From: Inhella crocodyli
GTDB taxonomy: Bacteria > Pseudomonadota > Gammaproteobacteria > Burkholderiales > Burkholderiaceae_C
Assembly: GCF_004004565.1 (NCBI RefSeq)
Contig: NZ_SACM01000003.1
Location: 124,001-188,000, forward strand
Direction: 5' to 3'
Length of the DNA: 64,000 nucleotides
Shown here: piece after piece, positions 27,108 through 37,169 of the stretch
How the letters are laid out: the number at the start of each line of letters is the position of its first letter
Numbering within the stretch: the first letter of the stretch is position 1
Made by a program: the position numbers and the translations under genes
The notes under the pieces: generated by a model
What the model was told of the DNA's origin: nothing
Seen by the model: only the letters and a program-made list of their open reading frames with translations
The model's database searches: none

Positions 27108-29672
27108 ATGAGCCTCAAGACCCTGGTCATCGCCGAAAAGCCCTCCGTGGCCCTCGACATCGTGCGTGCGCTCACGCCCAGCAGCGGCAAGTTCGAGAAG
27201 CACGACGAGTACCACGAGAACGAGCACTACGTCGTCAGCTCGGCCGTCGGCCACCTGGTGGAGATCGCCGCCCCCGAGGGCGTGGACCCCAAGCGCGGCA
27301 AGTGGAGCTTTGCCAACCTGCCGGTGATCCCACCGCACTTCGACCTGCAGCCCATCGACAAGAGCAAGGGCCGGCTGAACGCGCTGGTCAAGCTCATCCG
27401 CCGCAAGGACGTCGGCCAACTCATCAACGCCTGTGACGCGGGCCGCGAAGGCGAGTTGATCTTCCGCTTGATCGTGCAGTACGCCCAACCGGCGCGCGGC
27501 AAGTTCGACAAACCCATCCAGCGCCTGTGGCTGCAGAGCATGACGCCGCAGGCCATCCGCGACGGCTTTGCCGCGCTGCGCAGCGACGAGCAGCTGCTGC
27601 CCCTGGCCGACGCCGCGCGTTGCCGCTCCGAGGCCGACTGGCTGATGGGCATCAACGGCACCCGGGCCATGACGGCCTTCAACAGCCGCGACGGCGGCTT
27701 CTTCCTCACCACCGTGGGCCGGGTGCAAACGCCCACCCTGTCGATCGTGGTGGAACGCGAAGAAAAGATCCGCAAGCACGTGGCCCGCCCCTACTGGGAG
27801 GTGCGCGCCGAGTTCGACGCCGCCGCCGGCCAGTACGAGGGCAAGTACATCCAGCCGGGCTTCAAGAAGGGCGACGACCCCGATGCCCGCGCCGACCGTC
27901 TGTGGGACCAGGCGGCCGCCGAGGCCATCGCCAAGGCCGTGAAGGGCCAGCCCGCCACGGTCACGGAAGAAAGCAAGCCCAGCACCCAGGCCAGCCCCAC
28001 GCTGTTCGACCTGACCACGCTGCAGCGCGAGGCCAACTCCCGCTTCGGCTTCAGCGCCAAGACCACCCTGGCCCTGGCCCAAGCCCTGTACGAAAAGCAC
28101 AAGGCCCTGACCTACCCGCGGACCGACAGCCGCCACCTGCCCGAGGACTACGTGCCCGTGGCCAAGCAAACGGCCGAAATGCTGCGCGACGCCGACCTGC
28201 CGGGCCCGCTGGGCGCCCTGAGCCAGCACGCGGCCACGGCCTTGAAGGCCGGCTACATCAAGCCGACCAAGAAGGTGTTCGACAACACCAAGGTCAGCGA
28301 CCACTTCGCCATCATCCCCACGTTGCAGTCGCCCTCGAGCCTGAGCGAGGCCGAGGCCAAGCTGTACGAGCTGGTGGTCAAGCGCTTCCTGGCCGTGTTC
28401 TTCCCGGCGGCCGAATTCCAGGTCACCACGCGCATCAGCACCGCCGCCGGCCACCAGTTCCAAACCAACGGCAAGGTGCTGGTCAACCCCGGTTGGCTGG
28501 CCGTGTACGGCAAAGAGGCGCAGGACGACGACGCCACCCTGGTGGCCGTGGCCCCGGGCGAGGTGGTGCGGGCGGAGAGCGTGGACGTCAAAGGCCTGCA
28601 CACCAAGCCGCCGGCGCGCTACACCGAAGCCACGCTGCTGGGCGCCATGGAAGGCGCGGGCAAGCTCATCGACGACGACGAGTACCGCGAGGCCATGGCC
28701 GAGCGCGGCCTGGGCACCCCGGCCACGCGAGCCAGCATCATCGAAGGCTTGCTGACCGAGAAGTACCTGCTGCGCGAAGGCCGCGAGCTCATCCCCACGG
28801 CCAAGGCCTTCCAGCTGATGACCCTGCTGCGCGGCCTGGAGGTCGAGGAGCTGACCCAGCCCGAGCTGACCGGCCAATGGGAGTACCAGCTCAGCCAGAT
28901 GGAGAAGGGCAAGCTCAGCCGCGAGGCCTTCATGGCCGACATCGCCAAGATGGCCGAGCGCGTGGTGGCCAAGGCCAAGAGCTACGACCGCGACACCATC
29001 CCGGGCGACTACGCCACGCTCAGCACGCCCTGCCCCAACTGCGGCGGCGTGGTCAAAGAGAACTACCGCCGCTTCGCCTGCACGGCCTGCGAGTTCTCCA
29101 TCACCAAGATCCCCGGCGGTCGCAGCTTCGAGCTGGCCGAGGTGGAGCAGTTCCTGCGTGACAAGCGCATCGGCCCCTTGGAGGGCTTTCGCTCGCGCAT
29201 GGGCCGCCCCTTCACGGCCGAGCTGCAGCTGGTGCGCGACGACGAGATCAAGAACTGGAAGCTCGAGTTCGACTTCGGCGACGACAAGGCCGGCGACGAC
29301 GGCGAGCCGGTGGACTTCAGCGCGCAATCGCCGCTGGGCGCCTGCCCGAAGTGCCAAGGCCGCGTGTTCGAGCACGGCAGCAACTACGTGTGCGAGCACG
29401 CCGTGGGCGACAAGGTCAGCTGCGACTTCAAGAGCGGCAAGATCATCCTGACCCAGCCCATCGAGCCGGCGCAGATGAGCAAGCTCTTGGCCGAGGGCGG
29501 CACCGACTACCTGGAAAACTTCGTCAGCAACCGCACGCGGCGCAAATTCAAGGCCAAGCTGGTGTTCGATGCCAAGGCGGGCAAGGTGAACTTCGAGTTC
29601 GAGCCGCGGCCCGAGAAGAAGCCCGGCGCGGCCGCCAAGGCCAGCAAGACGGCCGCGCGCAAGCGGGCCTGA
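27108..29672 (+). CDS. topB: DNA topoisomerase III
   Basis: Type IA topoisomerase that decatenates DNA through a 5'-phosphotyrosine intermediate. The 854-residue product has a Toprim domain at the N-terminus (LVIAEKPSVALDIVRAL; DAGREGE from Asp110), the catalytic Tyr336 in LTYPRTDSRHLPED, and the decatenation-type core GRVQTPTLSIVVEREEKI. The C-terminal part carries two zinc-ribbon-like Cys clusters (CPNCGG...CTAC and CPKCQG...C) and ends in a Lys/Ala-rich tail, an arrangement common in betaproteobacterial TopB. The ATG follows directly after the divergent region. The histidine kinase gene starts 5 nt after its stop. Confidence 0.96.
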   Translation: MSLKTLVIAEKPSVALDIVRALTPSSGKFEKHDEYHENEHYVVSSAVGHLVEIAAPEGVDPKRGKWSFANLPVIPPHFDLQPIDKSKGRLNALVKLIRRKDVGQLINACDAGREGELIFRLIVQYAQPARGKFDKPIQRLWLQSMTPQAIRDGFAALRSDEQLLPLADAARCRSEADWLMGINGTRAMTAFNSRDGGFFLTTVGRVQTPTLSIVVEREEKIRKHVARPYWEVRAEFDAAAGQYEGKYIQPGFKKGDDPDARADRLWDQAAAEAIAKAVKGQPATVTEESKPSTQASPTLFDLTTLQREANSRFGFSAKTTLALAQALYEKHKALTYPRTDSRHLPEDYVPVAKQTAEMLRDADLPGPLGALSQHAATALKAGYIKPTKKVFDNTKVSDHFAIIPTLQSPSSLSEAEAKLYELVVKRFLAVFFPAAEFQVTTRISTAAGHQFQTNGKVLVNPGWLAVYGKEAQDDDATLVAVAPGEVVRAESVDVKGLHTKPPARYTEATLLGAMEGAGKLIDDDEYREAMAERGLGTPATRASIIEGLLTEKYLLREGRELIPTAKAFQLMTLLRGLEVEELTQPELTGQWEYQLSQMEKGKLSREAFMADIAKMAERVVAKAKSYDRDTIPGDYATLSTPCPNCGGVVKENYRRFACTACEFSITKIPGGRSFELAEVEQFLRDKRIGPLEGFRSRMGRPFTAELQLVRDDEIKNWKLEFDFGDDKAGDDGEPVDFSAQSPLGACPKCQGRVFEHGSNYVCEHAVGDKVSCDFKSGKIILTQPIEPAQMSKLLAEGGTDYLENFVSNRTRRKFKAKLVFDAKAGKVNFEFEPRPEKKPGAAAKASKTAARKRA

Positions 29673-29677
29673 GGTCG

Positions 29678-31570
29678 GTGCCCGAGTTCCTTCGCGCCAA
29701 GCCGGGCAGCCTGCAGTTCCGCCTGCTGGCCGCCCTGGCGCTGAGCGCAGGGCTCATCGTGCTGCTGGCCGGGCTGGGCTGGCAGGCCTTCGAGCAAGAC
29801 CGCCTGGACCGGCAGTTCCAGCAGCACCAGACCACCCTGGTGGAGCTGGGCAAGCGCGGCCTGGCCACGCCCCTGTGGAACGTGGACGGCGCGGCCGTGG
29901 ACAGCGTGCTGCAAGGCCTTCTGATGGACCCGGCGGTCGACCGCATCGAGATCCACGCGCCCGGCCTGCCTGGGGGCAGCTTGGCGCGCCAGAAGCCCCA
30001 CAGCGGCCCCGCGACCGAGGCGGGGCCCACGGTCGCGTTCGACATCGACTACAGCGGCACCGGCAGCGCCGGCGCCACGCGCGTGGGCCGGGCCGAGATG
30101 GTGATGAACCAGGCCCAGTTGCGCCAAACCCAGCGCGACGCCCGCCTTTTCATCCTCGCGCTGCTGGCCGCGCTGCTGCTCACCCTCTCGGTCGTGGCCT
30201 ACCTTTGGCTGGACCGCCTGGTGCGCCGGCGCCTGCAGCAGGTGGGCGATTGGAGCCAACGCCTGGCCCACGGCCAGTGGGACGCTCCCATGCCTGCGCA
30301 GGCCCAGGACGAGCTCGGCGTGCTGGCCGAGCAGCTCACGCACATGGCCCGGCAGATCCAAGGCTCGGCCCACGAACTGCACGTCAGCGAGCAGCGCTAC
30401 CGCAGCCTGTTCGAGAACGCCGGCGAGGGCCTGTTCCAGCTGGACCACCGCGGGCGCCTGGTCGACGTCAACAACGCCCTGGCGACCATGCTGGACTTCG
30501 GCAACGCCGCCCAGGCCCTGGCGCAGAGCCGCCGCCCCACGCGCCTGGTGCGCATCGCGCGCGACGACCGGCGCCACATCGCCGACCGCCTGGCCCGCCA
30601 AGACTCGGTCACCAACCTGCCCATGCCCATCACGACCCGCAGCGGGCGCACCCTGTGGGTGGAGCTCTCGCTGCACCGCGTTGTGGCCGACGCCAGCGAG
30701 CGCCCCCTCTACCAGGGCATGCTGCTGGACATCACCGAGCGGCGCGCCGCCGAGAAGGCCTTGAGCCTGCACCGCGAGGAGCTGGAAGAGCTGGTGCAGG
30801 CGCGCACCACCGAGCTCATCGAGGCCAAGCAGCGCGCCGAAGCCGCCAGCGAGGCCAAGAGCCGCTTCCTGGCGGCCATGAGCCACGAGTTCCGCACGCC
30901 GCTCAACGCCATCCTGAGCTTTTCGCAGCTGGCGCAGATGAACGACGCCCTGCCGATGGACACCCGGCGCCAGCTCGGCCTCATCGTCGACTCGGGCGAG
31001 CACCTGCTGGCCATGATCACCGAGCTGCTGGACCTGGCCGCCATCGAAGCCGGCCGCCTGCGCTTGAACCTGGCCCCGGTGCAACTGGCCTCGCTGGCCG
31101 AGCTGTGCACCGACGCCGTGCGCCTGCGCGCCCAGGCCAAGCAACTCGGCCTGCAAATCAAGATCGACCCGCAGCTGCCCTACCGCGTGCTGGTGGACGG
31201 CCAGCGCCTGCGCCAGGTGCTGCTGAACCTGCTGTCCAACGCCGTCAAGTTCACCGACCAGGGCCTGGTGAGCCTGGAGCTGCGCGTCACCGAACGCACG
31301 GCCGGCCGCGTGAGCCTGCAGTTCGTGGTCAGCGACACCGGCATCGGCATGAGCAAGGCCCAGCGCGCGCACCTGTTCGAGCCCTTCGCCCAGGTCAGCG
31401 ACGTGGCGCAGCGCCGCAGCGGCGGCAGCGGCCTGGGCCTGACGATCTGCGCGCAGCTGCTGTCGCTGATGAACAGCCAGCTCGAGCTCGACAGCGCGCC
31501 CGGCCAGGGCAGTCGCTTCTCGTTTGAGCTCGACCTCGCCATCTACGAACCCTTGGGAAGCCTGCCCTAA
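29678..31570 (+). CDS. Membrane sensor histidine kinase (HAMP-PAS-HisKA-HATPase), orphan
   Basis: The 630-residue product has two membrane segments (about residues 14-34 and 150-175) enclosing a periplasmic sensor loop, then a HAMP-like linker, a PAS domain ([20 protein letters not shown], about 240-365), a short coiled coil, HisKA with phosphoacceptor His403 ([13 protein letters not shown]) and a HATPase domain ([35 protein letters not shown]). It lacks a receiver domain, and no response-regulator gene lies nearby, so its partner is unknown. The GTG start is supported by a GAGG 3 nt upstream and close coupling to topB. proA starts 10 nt after its stop. Confidence 0.9.
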   Translation: MPEFLRAKPGSLQFRLLAALALSAGLIVLLAGLGWQAFEQDRLDRQFQQHQTTLVELGKRGLATPLWNVDGAAVDSVLQGLLMDPAVDRIEIHAPGLPGGSLARQKPHSGPATEAGPTVAFDIDYSGTGSAGATRVGRAEMVMNQAQLRQTQRDARLFILALLAALLLTLSVVAYLWLDRLVRRRLQQVGDWSQRLAHGQWDAPMPAQAQDELGVLAEQLTHMARQIQGSAHELHVSEQRYRSLFENAGEGLFQLDHRGRLVDVNNALATMLDFGNAAQALAQSRRPTRLVRIARDDRRHIADRLARQDSVTNLPMPITTRSGRTLWVELSLHRVVADASERPLYQGMLLDITERRAAEKALSLHREELEELVQARTTELIEAKQRAEAASEAKSRFLAAMSHEFRTPLNAILSFSQLAQMNDALPMDTRRQLGLIVDSGEHLLAMITELLDLAAIEAGRLRLNLAPVQLASLAELCTDAVRLRAQAKQLGLQIKIDPQLPYRVLVDGQRLRQVLLNLLSNAVKFTDQGLVSLELRVTERTAGRVSLQFVVSDTGIGMSKAQRAHLFEPFAQVSDVAQRRSGGSGLGLTICAQLLSLMNSQLELDSAPGQGSRFSFELDLAIYEPLGSLP

Positions 31571-31580
31571 CAATCGGGGC

Positions 31581-32846
31581 ATGGACACCGACGGCCTCCT
31601 TCCCGCCCTTTCCGCCCTGAACCGCGCCGCGCGCGAGGCCAGCCGCCGGATGGCGCGCGCCTCCACCGCCGCGCGCAACGCCGCGCTGCACGCGCTGGCG
31701 CGTCGCTTGCGCGCCGCGCCCGAGGCCTTGCAGGCCGCCAACGCGCAAGACCTGGCCGCCGCCGCCCACCTGGACGCCCCGCTGCGTGCACGCCTGGTGC
31801 TGGACGCCGCCACGCTCGCCACCCTGGCCGAAGGCTGCGAGCAAATCGCCGCCCTGCTCGACCCCGTCGGCGCCATGACGAACCTGCAGCGCCGCCCCAG
31901 CGGCATTCAGGTGGGCCAGATGCGCGTGCCCCTGGGCCTGTTCGGCATGGTGTTCGAGAGCCGCCCCAACGTCAGCATCGAGGCCGCCAGCCTCGCCATC
32001 AAGAGCGGCAACGCCTGCATCCTGCGCGGCGGCTCCGAGGCCCTGCACAGCAACCGCGCGCTGATCCAACTGGTGCAAGAGGCCCTGCGCGAGGCGCAAC
32101 TGCCCGAGGCCGCCGTGCAGCTCATCGACACCCCCGACCGGGCCGCCGTGGGCTGGCTGTGCCGGGCCGACATCGACCTGCTGATCCCGCGCGGCGGCAA
32201 GGGCCTGATCGAGCGCGTCAGCGCCGAGGCCACCGTGCCCGTGCTCAAGCACCTGGACGGCAACTGCCACTGCTACGTCGACGCCCACGCCGACCTGGCC
32301 CAGGCCTTGACCGTGGTGGACAACGCCAAAACGCAGAAGGTCAGCCCCTGCAATGCGACGGAAAGCCTGCTGGTGCACCGCGCCGTGGCCGCCGAATTCC
32401 TGCCGCGCCTGGCCGCGCTGTGGGCTGCGAAGGGCGTGACCTTCCACGCCTGCCCCGACAGCCTGCCGCTCCTGCAGCGAGTGACCACCGCGGCCGTGCC
32501 CGCCACCGAGGCCGACTGGGGCACCGAGTACCTGTCGCTGGACATCTCCGTGAAGCTGGTCGACGACCTCGACGCGGCCATCGCCCACATCAACCAGCAC
32601 GGCAGCCACCACACCGACGCCATCCTCACCACCCACCACCCCAGCGCCATGCGCTTCCTGCGCGAAGTGGATTCGGCCAGCGTCATGGTCAACGCCAGCA
32701 CGCGATTCGCCGACGGTTTCGAGTACGGCCTGGGCGCCGAAATCGGCATCAGCACCGACAAGCTCCACGCCCGCGGGCCGGTGGGGCTGGAAGGGCTGAC
32801 GACCTACAAGTGGGTGGTGCTGGGCGAGGGGCAGGTTCGCACTTGA
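31581..32846 (+). CDS. proA: Gamma-glutamyl phosphate reductase ProA
   Basis: NADPH-dependent reduction of gamma-glutamyl phosphate to glutamate 5-semialdehyde, second step of proline synthesis; aldehyde-dehydrogenase fold. The 421-residue product carries [47 protein letters not shown], the catalytic Cys257 in [14 protein letters not shown], and [28 protein letters not shown] at the C-terminus. The start is the ATG ten bases after the kinase stop; a start inside the kinase gene would add 19 unlike residues. proB is not in the window. Confidence 0.97.
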   Translation: MDTDGLLPALSALNRAAREASRRMARASTAARNAALHALARRLRAAPEALQAANAQDLAAAAHLDAPLRARLVLDAATLATLAEGCEQIAALLDPVGAMTNLQRRPSGIQVGQMRVPLGLFGMVFESRPNVSIEAASLAIKSGNACILRGGSEALHSNRALIQLVQEALREAQLPEAAVQLIDTPDRAAVGWLCRADIDLLIPRGGKGLIERVSAEATVPVLKHLDGNCHCYVDAHADLAQALTVVDNAKTQKVSPCNATESLLVHRAVAAEFLPRLAALWAAKGVTFHACPDSLPLLQRVTTAAVPATEADWGTEYLSLDISVKLVDDLDAAIAHINQHGSHHTDAILTTHHPSAMRFLREVDSASVMVNASTRFADGFEYGLGAEIGISTDKLHARGPVGLEGLTTYKWVVLGEGQVRT

Positions 32847-32864
32847 GCCCCGGCGGCACGGCCT

Positions 32865-32880
32865 CGCGGGGCGCCCCGCG
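32865..32880. terminator. 16-bp GC palindrome after proA
   Basis: CGCGGGGCGCCCCGCG is a perfect palindrome 18 bp after the proA stop and 20 bp before the GNAT start. It may act as a weak terminator or pause; no U-run follows. Confidence 0.35.
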
Positions 32881-32900
32881 CGGCTGCGGAGAATCGCCGC

Positions 32901-33764
32901 ATGACCGCCTCCACCCCGTCCCTCGTCCCCACCGATCGGTTGCCGGCGGAAGCCCTGCACGCCGCCTTCACGCGCGCCTTTGCCGACTACGTGGCCGGCC
33001 CCTTCCAGCTGGACCTGGCCCAGTGGCCGGGCCTGCTGGCGCGGCAGGGCATCGACTTGGCGCTGGGACGCGCCGCCGTGGACGCCGCCACGGGTGACGT
33101 GCAGGCCTTTGCCCTGGTGGCGCCGCGCCCGGCCCTCTCGCGCTGGCGCCTGGGCACCATGGGCGCGGTGCCCGAGGCCCGCGGCAGCGGCGCGGCGCGC
33201 CAGTTGCTGCAGGACCTGCTGCAGCGCGCCTGCGCGGCCGGCATGGCCGCCCTGGAGCTGGAGGTCTTCGCGCAGAACCCGCGGGCGATGCGCCTGTACG
33301 AGCAGCACGGCTTCGTGCCGCGGCATCCGCTGCGGGCGCACCGGCTCGTGGCCCCTGAGGCCGGTGGCGCCACCCCGATGCCCGCGGCCTGGGCCCAACC
33401 CCAGGCCGCTGCGCTGGCGTGGTTGGACGCCGCGGCCGCCGCCCTGCCCGACCTGCACTTGCAGGTCTCGGCGCCCGTGGTGCAGGCGCTGACGGTGCCG
33501 TGGACGGCATGGCAACGCGGCAGCGCGCAGCTCGTGGTGAGCGGCGACCGGGCGGCCGGCCTGATCGTGCGCTCGCTCGTTGACCACGACCCCGCCCAGG
33601 CCGACGCCGAGGTCCTGGTCCGCGCGCTGTTGGCCGCCCACCCGGGGGCGACGGTCACCGTGCCCGCGCTGCAGCGGCCCGACCTCGGCGGCGAAGCGCT
33701 GACCCGCCTGGGTTTCGAGACCGAGCCGCTCTGGCAGTGGCTGATGCGCTGCGACTTGCGATGA
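32901..33764 (+). CDS. GNAT-family N-acetyltransferase
   Basis: The 287-residue product contains a GNAT core at residues about 60-155: VDAATGDVQAFALVAPRP, the acetyl-CoA pyrophosphate-binding stretch VPEARGSGAARQLLQDLL (matching the Q/RxxGxG/A type loop) and ALELEVFAQNPRAMRLYEQHGF. A less conserved second half (about 165-287) ends in TRLGFETEPLWQWLMRCDL and looks like a degenerate second GNAT repeat. The substrate is unknown. It follows proA by 54 bp with a palindrome between, so it may be a separate unit. Confidence 0.82.
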   Translation: MTASTPSLVPTDRLPAEALHAAFTRAFADYVAGPFQLDLAQWPGLLARQGIDLALGRAAVDAATGDVQAFALVAPRPALSRWRLGTMGAVPEARGSGAARQLLQDLLQRACAAGMAALELEVFAQNPRAMRLYEQHGFVPRHPLRAHRLVAPEAGGATPMPAAWAQPQAAALAWLDAAAAALPDLHLQVSAPVVQALTVPWTAWQRGSAQLVVSGDRAAGLIVRSLVDHDPAQADAEVLVRALLAAHPGATVTVPALQRPDLGGEALTRLGFETEPLWQWLMRCDLR

Positions 33765-33895
33765 CCCTGGGGGACACAGCCGGCCAGGCGCTTGCCCGCG
33801 CCGGGGGCCTGCCCCCTGATTGGGCGGGGCGCCCCGTTCAACCCCCTCGCGCCTCCTGAGAATCCGGCCTTGAGAAGCGCTGTTCAGGGAAGGCG

Positions 33896-36358
33896 ATGAG
33901 ACGACTCTTGGTTTTGTTGGTGATGGCGTGCGCTTGCTGGGATGCCGCGCACGCGGCGCCCTTGCGCGGGTTGAGTCCGCTGGTGTCCGCAGAGGCGGGC
34001 GTTCCGATCGAAGAGCTGACGCGAAGGGCCGAGGCCGGCGATGTCGAGGCGCAAGTGGCCTTGGCTGTCATCAGCACCGGCTGGCTGGGCCATCGCGCCG
34101 ACCTGCCGGCAGCCGAACGGTGGGCCACGGCGGTGGCGCAACAGGGCGACGTGCGGGGTGACTTGGTCTTGGGGCTCTTGGTCCTGGTGGACCCGACTCG
34201 GGCCACCGAAAGCGACAAGGCAAAGGCCCTGGAGCGCCTCGAGGCGGCGGCCCTGTCGTTGCCCCAGGGGCGTGCCGCTTTGGGATTGGCCTTGCGTCGG
34301 GGCGCGCTTGGAGAGGCCGACCCAGTCCGAGCGCGGACCCTGTTGGCCCAGGCCGCCGACGACGACAACCTGGAAGCCCTCTTCGAGCTGGCCGACATGC
34401 TGGACACCGGGACGGGCGGCGCCCCAGATCCCCGGGGAGCGACGGAGCTCTACCAGCAAGCGGCCGAGCAAGGCCACCTCCGCAGCACCACCCGATTGGG
34501 CTATCGCCTTCTGTACGGGAAGGGCACCGACGCCAACCCCACCCAAGGCAAGAAGTGGCTCGCTTCGGCCGCTGAGCGGGGCGATGCGGTGGCCCAGGCG
34601 GCGTTGGGGGAGGCCTACCGTGGCGACGTCTTGGGAAGCCCCGACCCGTTGAAGGCGCGGCAATGGTTTCGCTTGGCCGCCGCCCAAGGAAACCTGTTTG
34701 CCATGGTCCAGTTGGCCCAAATGCTGATGGACGGCGAAGGCGGCGACAAGAACCCGGTCGAGGCCAGCCGGCTGTTTCTGCGTGCTGCCGAAGGCGGCAG
34801 CCTGGTCGCGCGCAACGAATTGGGCGTGGCCTTCGAAACTGGGCAGGGCGTGGCCCGCCACCTGGACAAGGCCATGGCGCACTACCGCACCGCGGCCGAA
34901 GCCGGCTTCCCGAGGGCGCAGTACAACTTCGCCCGAATGCTCGAAAGCGGCCCCGCAGCCTCCCGCGATCTTGCGGCGGCACGGCGTTGGTACCGCGTGG
35001 CCGCCGAGGGCGGCATCCGTGCCGCGCACTATGGGTTGGGCGAGATGCTGCTGCAGGGACGGGGCGGCCCCGTCGACAAACCGGGGGCACGCGCATCGTT
35101 CCAAGCGGCAGCTGAGGCCGGACATGCGGCCGGGCAAGTGGCCCTGGCCAACCTGCTGATGGGGGAACAGGGCGACCCTCCGGACCCAGAGGGCGCGTTG
35201 AAGTGGTACCGCCAAGCGGCCGAGGCTGGACACGCGGGAGCCCAACGCAAAGTCGGCATCATGTTGCTGGATGGCAAAGGGGTCGAAGCGGATCCGGAGC
35301 AGGCGAAGGCTTGGCTGCGCAAAGCGGCCTCAAGGGGCGATGTCATCGCGCAAGTTCTTGCGGTCTCGTCAGTCTGCGGATCGGAAGCCGATGCCGAGTT
35401 GTCCCGGCAATGCGCGGCGTGGGTTCAAAGTTGTGCGGACGCTGGTGTCCCCCACTGCGAATGGGTGCTCGGCATCTCCCTGCAGAACGGCTACCGGATC
35501 GATCGCAATCCGAAAGAAGGCGTCCGCTACCTGCGCCGAGCCGCCATGCAGGATCACGCTAGCGCCCAAGCCCGGTTGGCACGACTCCACCACCTAGGCG
35601 ATGGCGTCCCCAAGGATCAAGTGGCGGCCATCAAGTGGGCCAACAAGGCCGCCGCACAAGGCAATGCCGAGGCGCAGGCTTACCTTGCGAGTTGGTACGA
35701 GAACGGCATCGGATTGCCGAAGGACCTGGGCAAGGCCTTTGCCTTCGCGACGCAGGCTGCCGAAGGCAAGGACCCGCAAGGCCTGAACAACCTCGCTTGG
35801 TTGCACCACCAAGGCCTGGGAACGCCCAAGGCGCCCGACAAAGCCGTTCCGCTCTACAAGCAGGCCATCGAAGCTGGCAACAACAATGCCATCAACAACC
35901 TGGCCATCCTTCTGGAGGAAGGCGCACCCGGCGTGGACAAGGACATCGACGAGGCGCGGCGCCTGTACGTCCAAGGCGCCGAACAAGGCATGTCTTGGCC
36001 CAAGGTGCGCCTGGCTCGGATGCAGCGCGACGGCTTGGGAGAACCGGCCGACAAAGCCGCCGCTTGCGCCAAGCTGCGAGAAATCGCTGCCAAGCCTTCC
36101 AGCTATGCCATGTACGAAATGGGCGTTTGGATCGAGGAGGGGCACTGCCCGAGCCAGCAGCGCGATCGCTTGGCCGAGGCCATGCAGTGGTGGCGAAAGG
36201 CCGCGGCGAAAGACTCGGATGACGCGCAGTACCGACTTGGTTTGGCCCACAAAACCGGCGTCGGCGCCCCCAAGGACCCGGCATTGGCCACACAGTGGTT
36301 CCAGCGCGCGGCGTCGCAGGGTCACGCCAAAGCGCAGCAAGCGCTGCGCGCGCGCTGA
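33896..36358 (+). CDS. Secreted Sel1-repeat (TPR-like) protein, about 20 repeats
   Basis: The 820-residue product has a signal peptide (about residues 1-21, ending AHA) and then consists almost wholly of Sel1-like repeats of about 36 residues, with units such as AQAALGEAYRGDVLGSPDP, ARNELGVAFETGQGVARHLD and AQAYLASWYENGIGLPKDL. Sel1 repeats form solenoids that scaffold complexes, often in the periplasm or outside the cell. A few Cys occur late in the chain. The gene uses visibly more T- and A-ending codons (gtt, ttg, gca, cga) than its neighbours. The start has a good ribosome binding site (AGGGAAGG). It is monocistronic and convergent with the dioxygenase gene. Confidence 0.88.
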   Translation: MRRLLVLLVMACACWDAAHAAPLRGLSPLVSAEAGVPIEELTRRAEAGDVEAQVALAVISTGWLGHRADLPAAERWATAVAQQGDVRGDLVLGLLVLVDPTRATESDKAKALERLEAAALSLPQGRAALGLALRRGALGEADPVRARTLLAQAADDDNLEALFELADMLDTGTGGAPDPRGATELYQQAAEQGHLRSTTRLGYRLLYGKGTDANPTQGKKWLASAAERGDAVAQAALGEAYRGDVLGSPDPLKARQWFRLAAAQGNLFAMVQLAQMLMDGEGGDKNPVEASRLFLRAAEGGSLVARNELGVAFETGQGVARHLDKAMAHYRTAAEAGFPRAQYNFARMLESGPAASRDLAAARRWYRVAAEGGIRAAHYGLGEMLLQGRGGPVDKPGARASFQAAAEAGHAAGQVALANLLMGEQGDPPDPEGALKWYRQAAEAGHAGAQRKVGIMLLDGKGVEADPEQAKAWLRKAASRGDVIAQVLAVSSVCGSEADAELSRQCAAWVQSCADAGVPHCEWVLGISLQNGYRIDRNPKEGVRYLRRAAMQDHASAQARLARLHHLGDGVPKDQVAAIKWANKAAAQGNAEAQAYLASWYENGIGLPKDLGKAFAFATQAAEGKDPQGLNNLAWLHHQGLGTPKAPDKAVPLYKQAIEAGNNNAINNLAILLEEGAPGVDKDIDEARRLYVQGAEQGMSWPKVRLARMQRDGLGEPADKAAACAKLREIAAKPSSYAMYEMGVWIEEGHCPSQQRDRLAEAMQWWRKAAAKDSDDAQYRLGLAHKTGVGAPKDPALATQWFQRAASQGHAKAQQALRAR

Positions 36359-36373
36359 GTTCAGCTCAACTCA
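36356..36373. terminator. Palindrome spanning two convergent stop codons
   Basis: TGAGTT CAGCTC AACTCA is symmetric about 36364.5. It begins with the Sel1-gene TGA and ends with the complement of the dioxygenase-gene TGA. It could form a 6-bp hairpin in both transcripts. Confidence 0.4.
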
Positions 36374-37159
36374 AGCCGCGAAGGCCAGGCTGGCCATCGA
36401 CAGGGTGCCGTAGCGCAGGCCGCCGGGCCCCACGGGCTCGACCTGCCAGCCCTCGCCCGCGGCGCCCAGCGCCACCAGCAGGGGCCACCAGTGGTCGGGC
36501 GTGGGGTGGGCTTGGCGGGCCAAGCCTGCGCCGAGGCCGTTGGGCCACAGGGCCTGCAGGCCGGCTTCGTCGCGCGCGGCCAGCAGGGCCATCACGTGCT
36601 CGACGAAGGCGCGGGCGTGGGGCGCTTCGGGGCTGCCGGGCGCGCGGAGATCGCGCAGGTTGTGCGTGAGGCTGCCACTGCCGATGACGAGCACGCCCTC
36701 GTCGGCCAGCGGGGCCAGCACGCGGCCGAGGGCGAAGGCCATGGATCCACCCTGGCCGTCGATGCGCGCGGGCAGCGAGACCTGGAAGGCGGGCACGTCG
36801 GCCTCGGGGTAGAGGTGCATCAGCGGCACCCAGGCGCCATGGTCCAGGCCGCGGTGCGCGTCGGCGCGGGGCTGCGCGCCCGCCGCGGTCAACAGATCGA
36901 TGGCACGCTGCGCCAGCGCGGGGTGCCCCGGCGCGGGGTACTGCAGGGCCTCCAACTCGGGGCCGAAGCCGCCGAAGTCGTGGATCGTCTCGGGCTGGGC
37001 CACGGTGCCGACTTCGAAGCCGGCCGTCATCCAGTGCGGCGAGACGACGCACACGGCGGCAGGCCGCGGGCGGGCTTGGGCCCAGGCGCGCAAGGCGGCG
37101 CCCTCAGGCCCGGGTTCCAGCGCGAAGGTGGGCGCGCCGTGGCCGATGAAGAGGCTCAT
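36371..37159 (-). CDS. Class III extradiol dioxygenase, YgiD/DODA family
   Basis: Non-heme Fe(II) dioxygenase related to 4,5-DOPA extradiol dioxygenase. The 262-residue product has the metal-ligand contexts of this family: FIGHGAPTFAL (first His), VSPHWMTAGFEV, ETIHDFGGF, the LDHGAWVPLMHLYPEADVP motif, GSGSLTHNLRDL and HPTPDHWWPLLVALGA. The length is normal. The natural substrate may be DOPA or another catechol; E. coli YgiD has no firmly known physiological role. It lies 10 nt downstream of dinG on the same strand. Confidence 0.9.
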   Translation of the reverse strand: MSLFIGHGAPTFALEPGPEGAALRAWAQARPRPAAVCVVSPHWMTAGFEVGTVAQPETIHDFGGFGPELEALQYPAPGHPALAQRAIDLLTAAGAQPRADAHRGLDHGAWVPLMHLYPEADVPAFQVSLPARIDGQGGSMAFALGRVLAPLADEGVLVIGSGSLTHNLRDLRAPGSPEAPHARAFVEHVMALLAARDEAGLQALWPNGLGAGLARQAHPTPDHWWPLLVALGAAGEGWQVEPVGPGGLRYGTLSMASLAFAA

Positions 37160-37169
37160 GGGATCGTCC

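Noticed and set aside
33803-33816. GGGGGC-CT-GCCCCC hairpin before the Sel1 gene
   Set aside because: Two-base loop and no U-run; expected often by chance in this GC-rich DNA.
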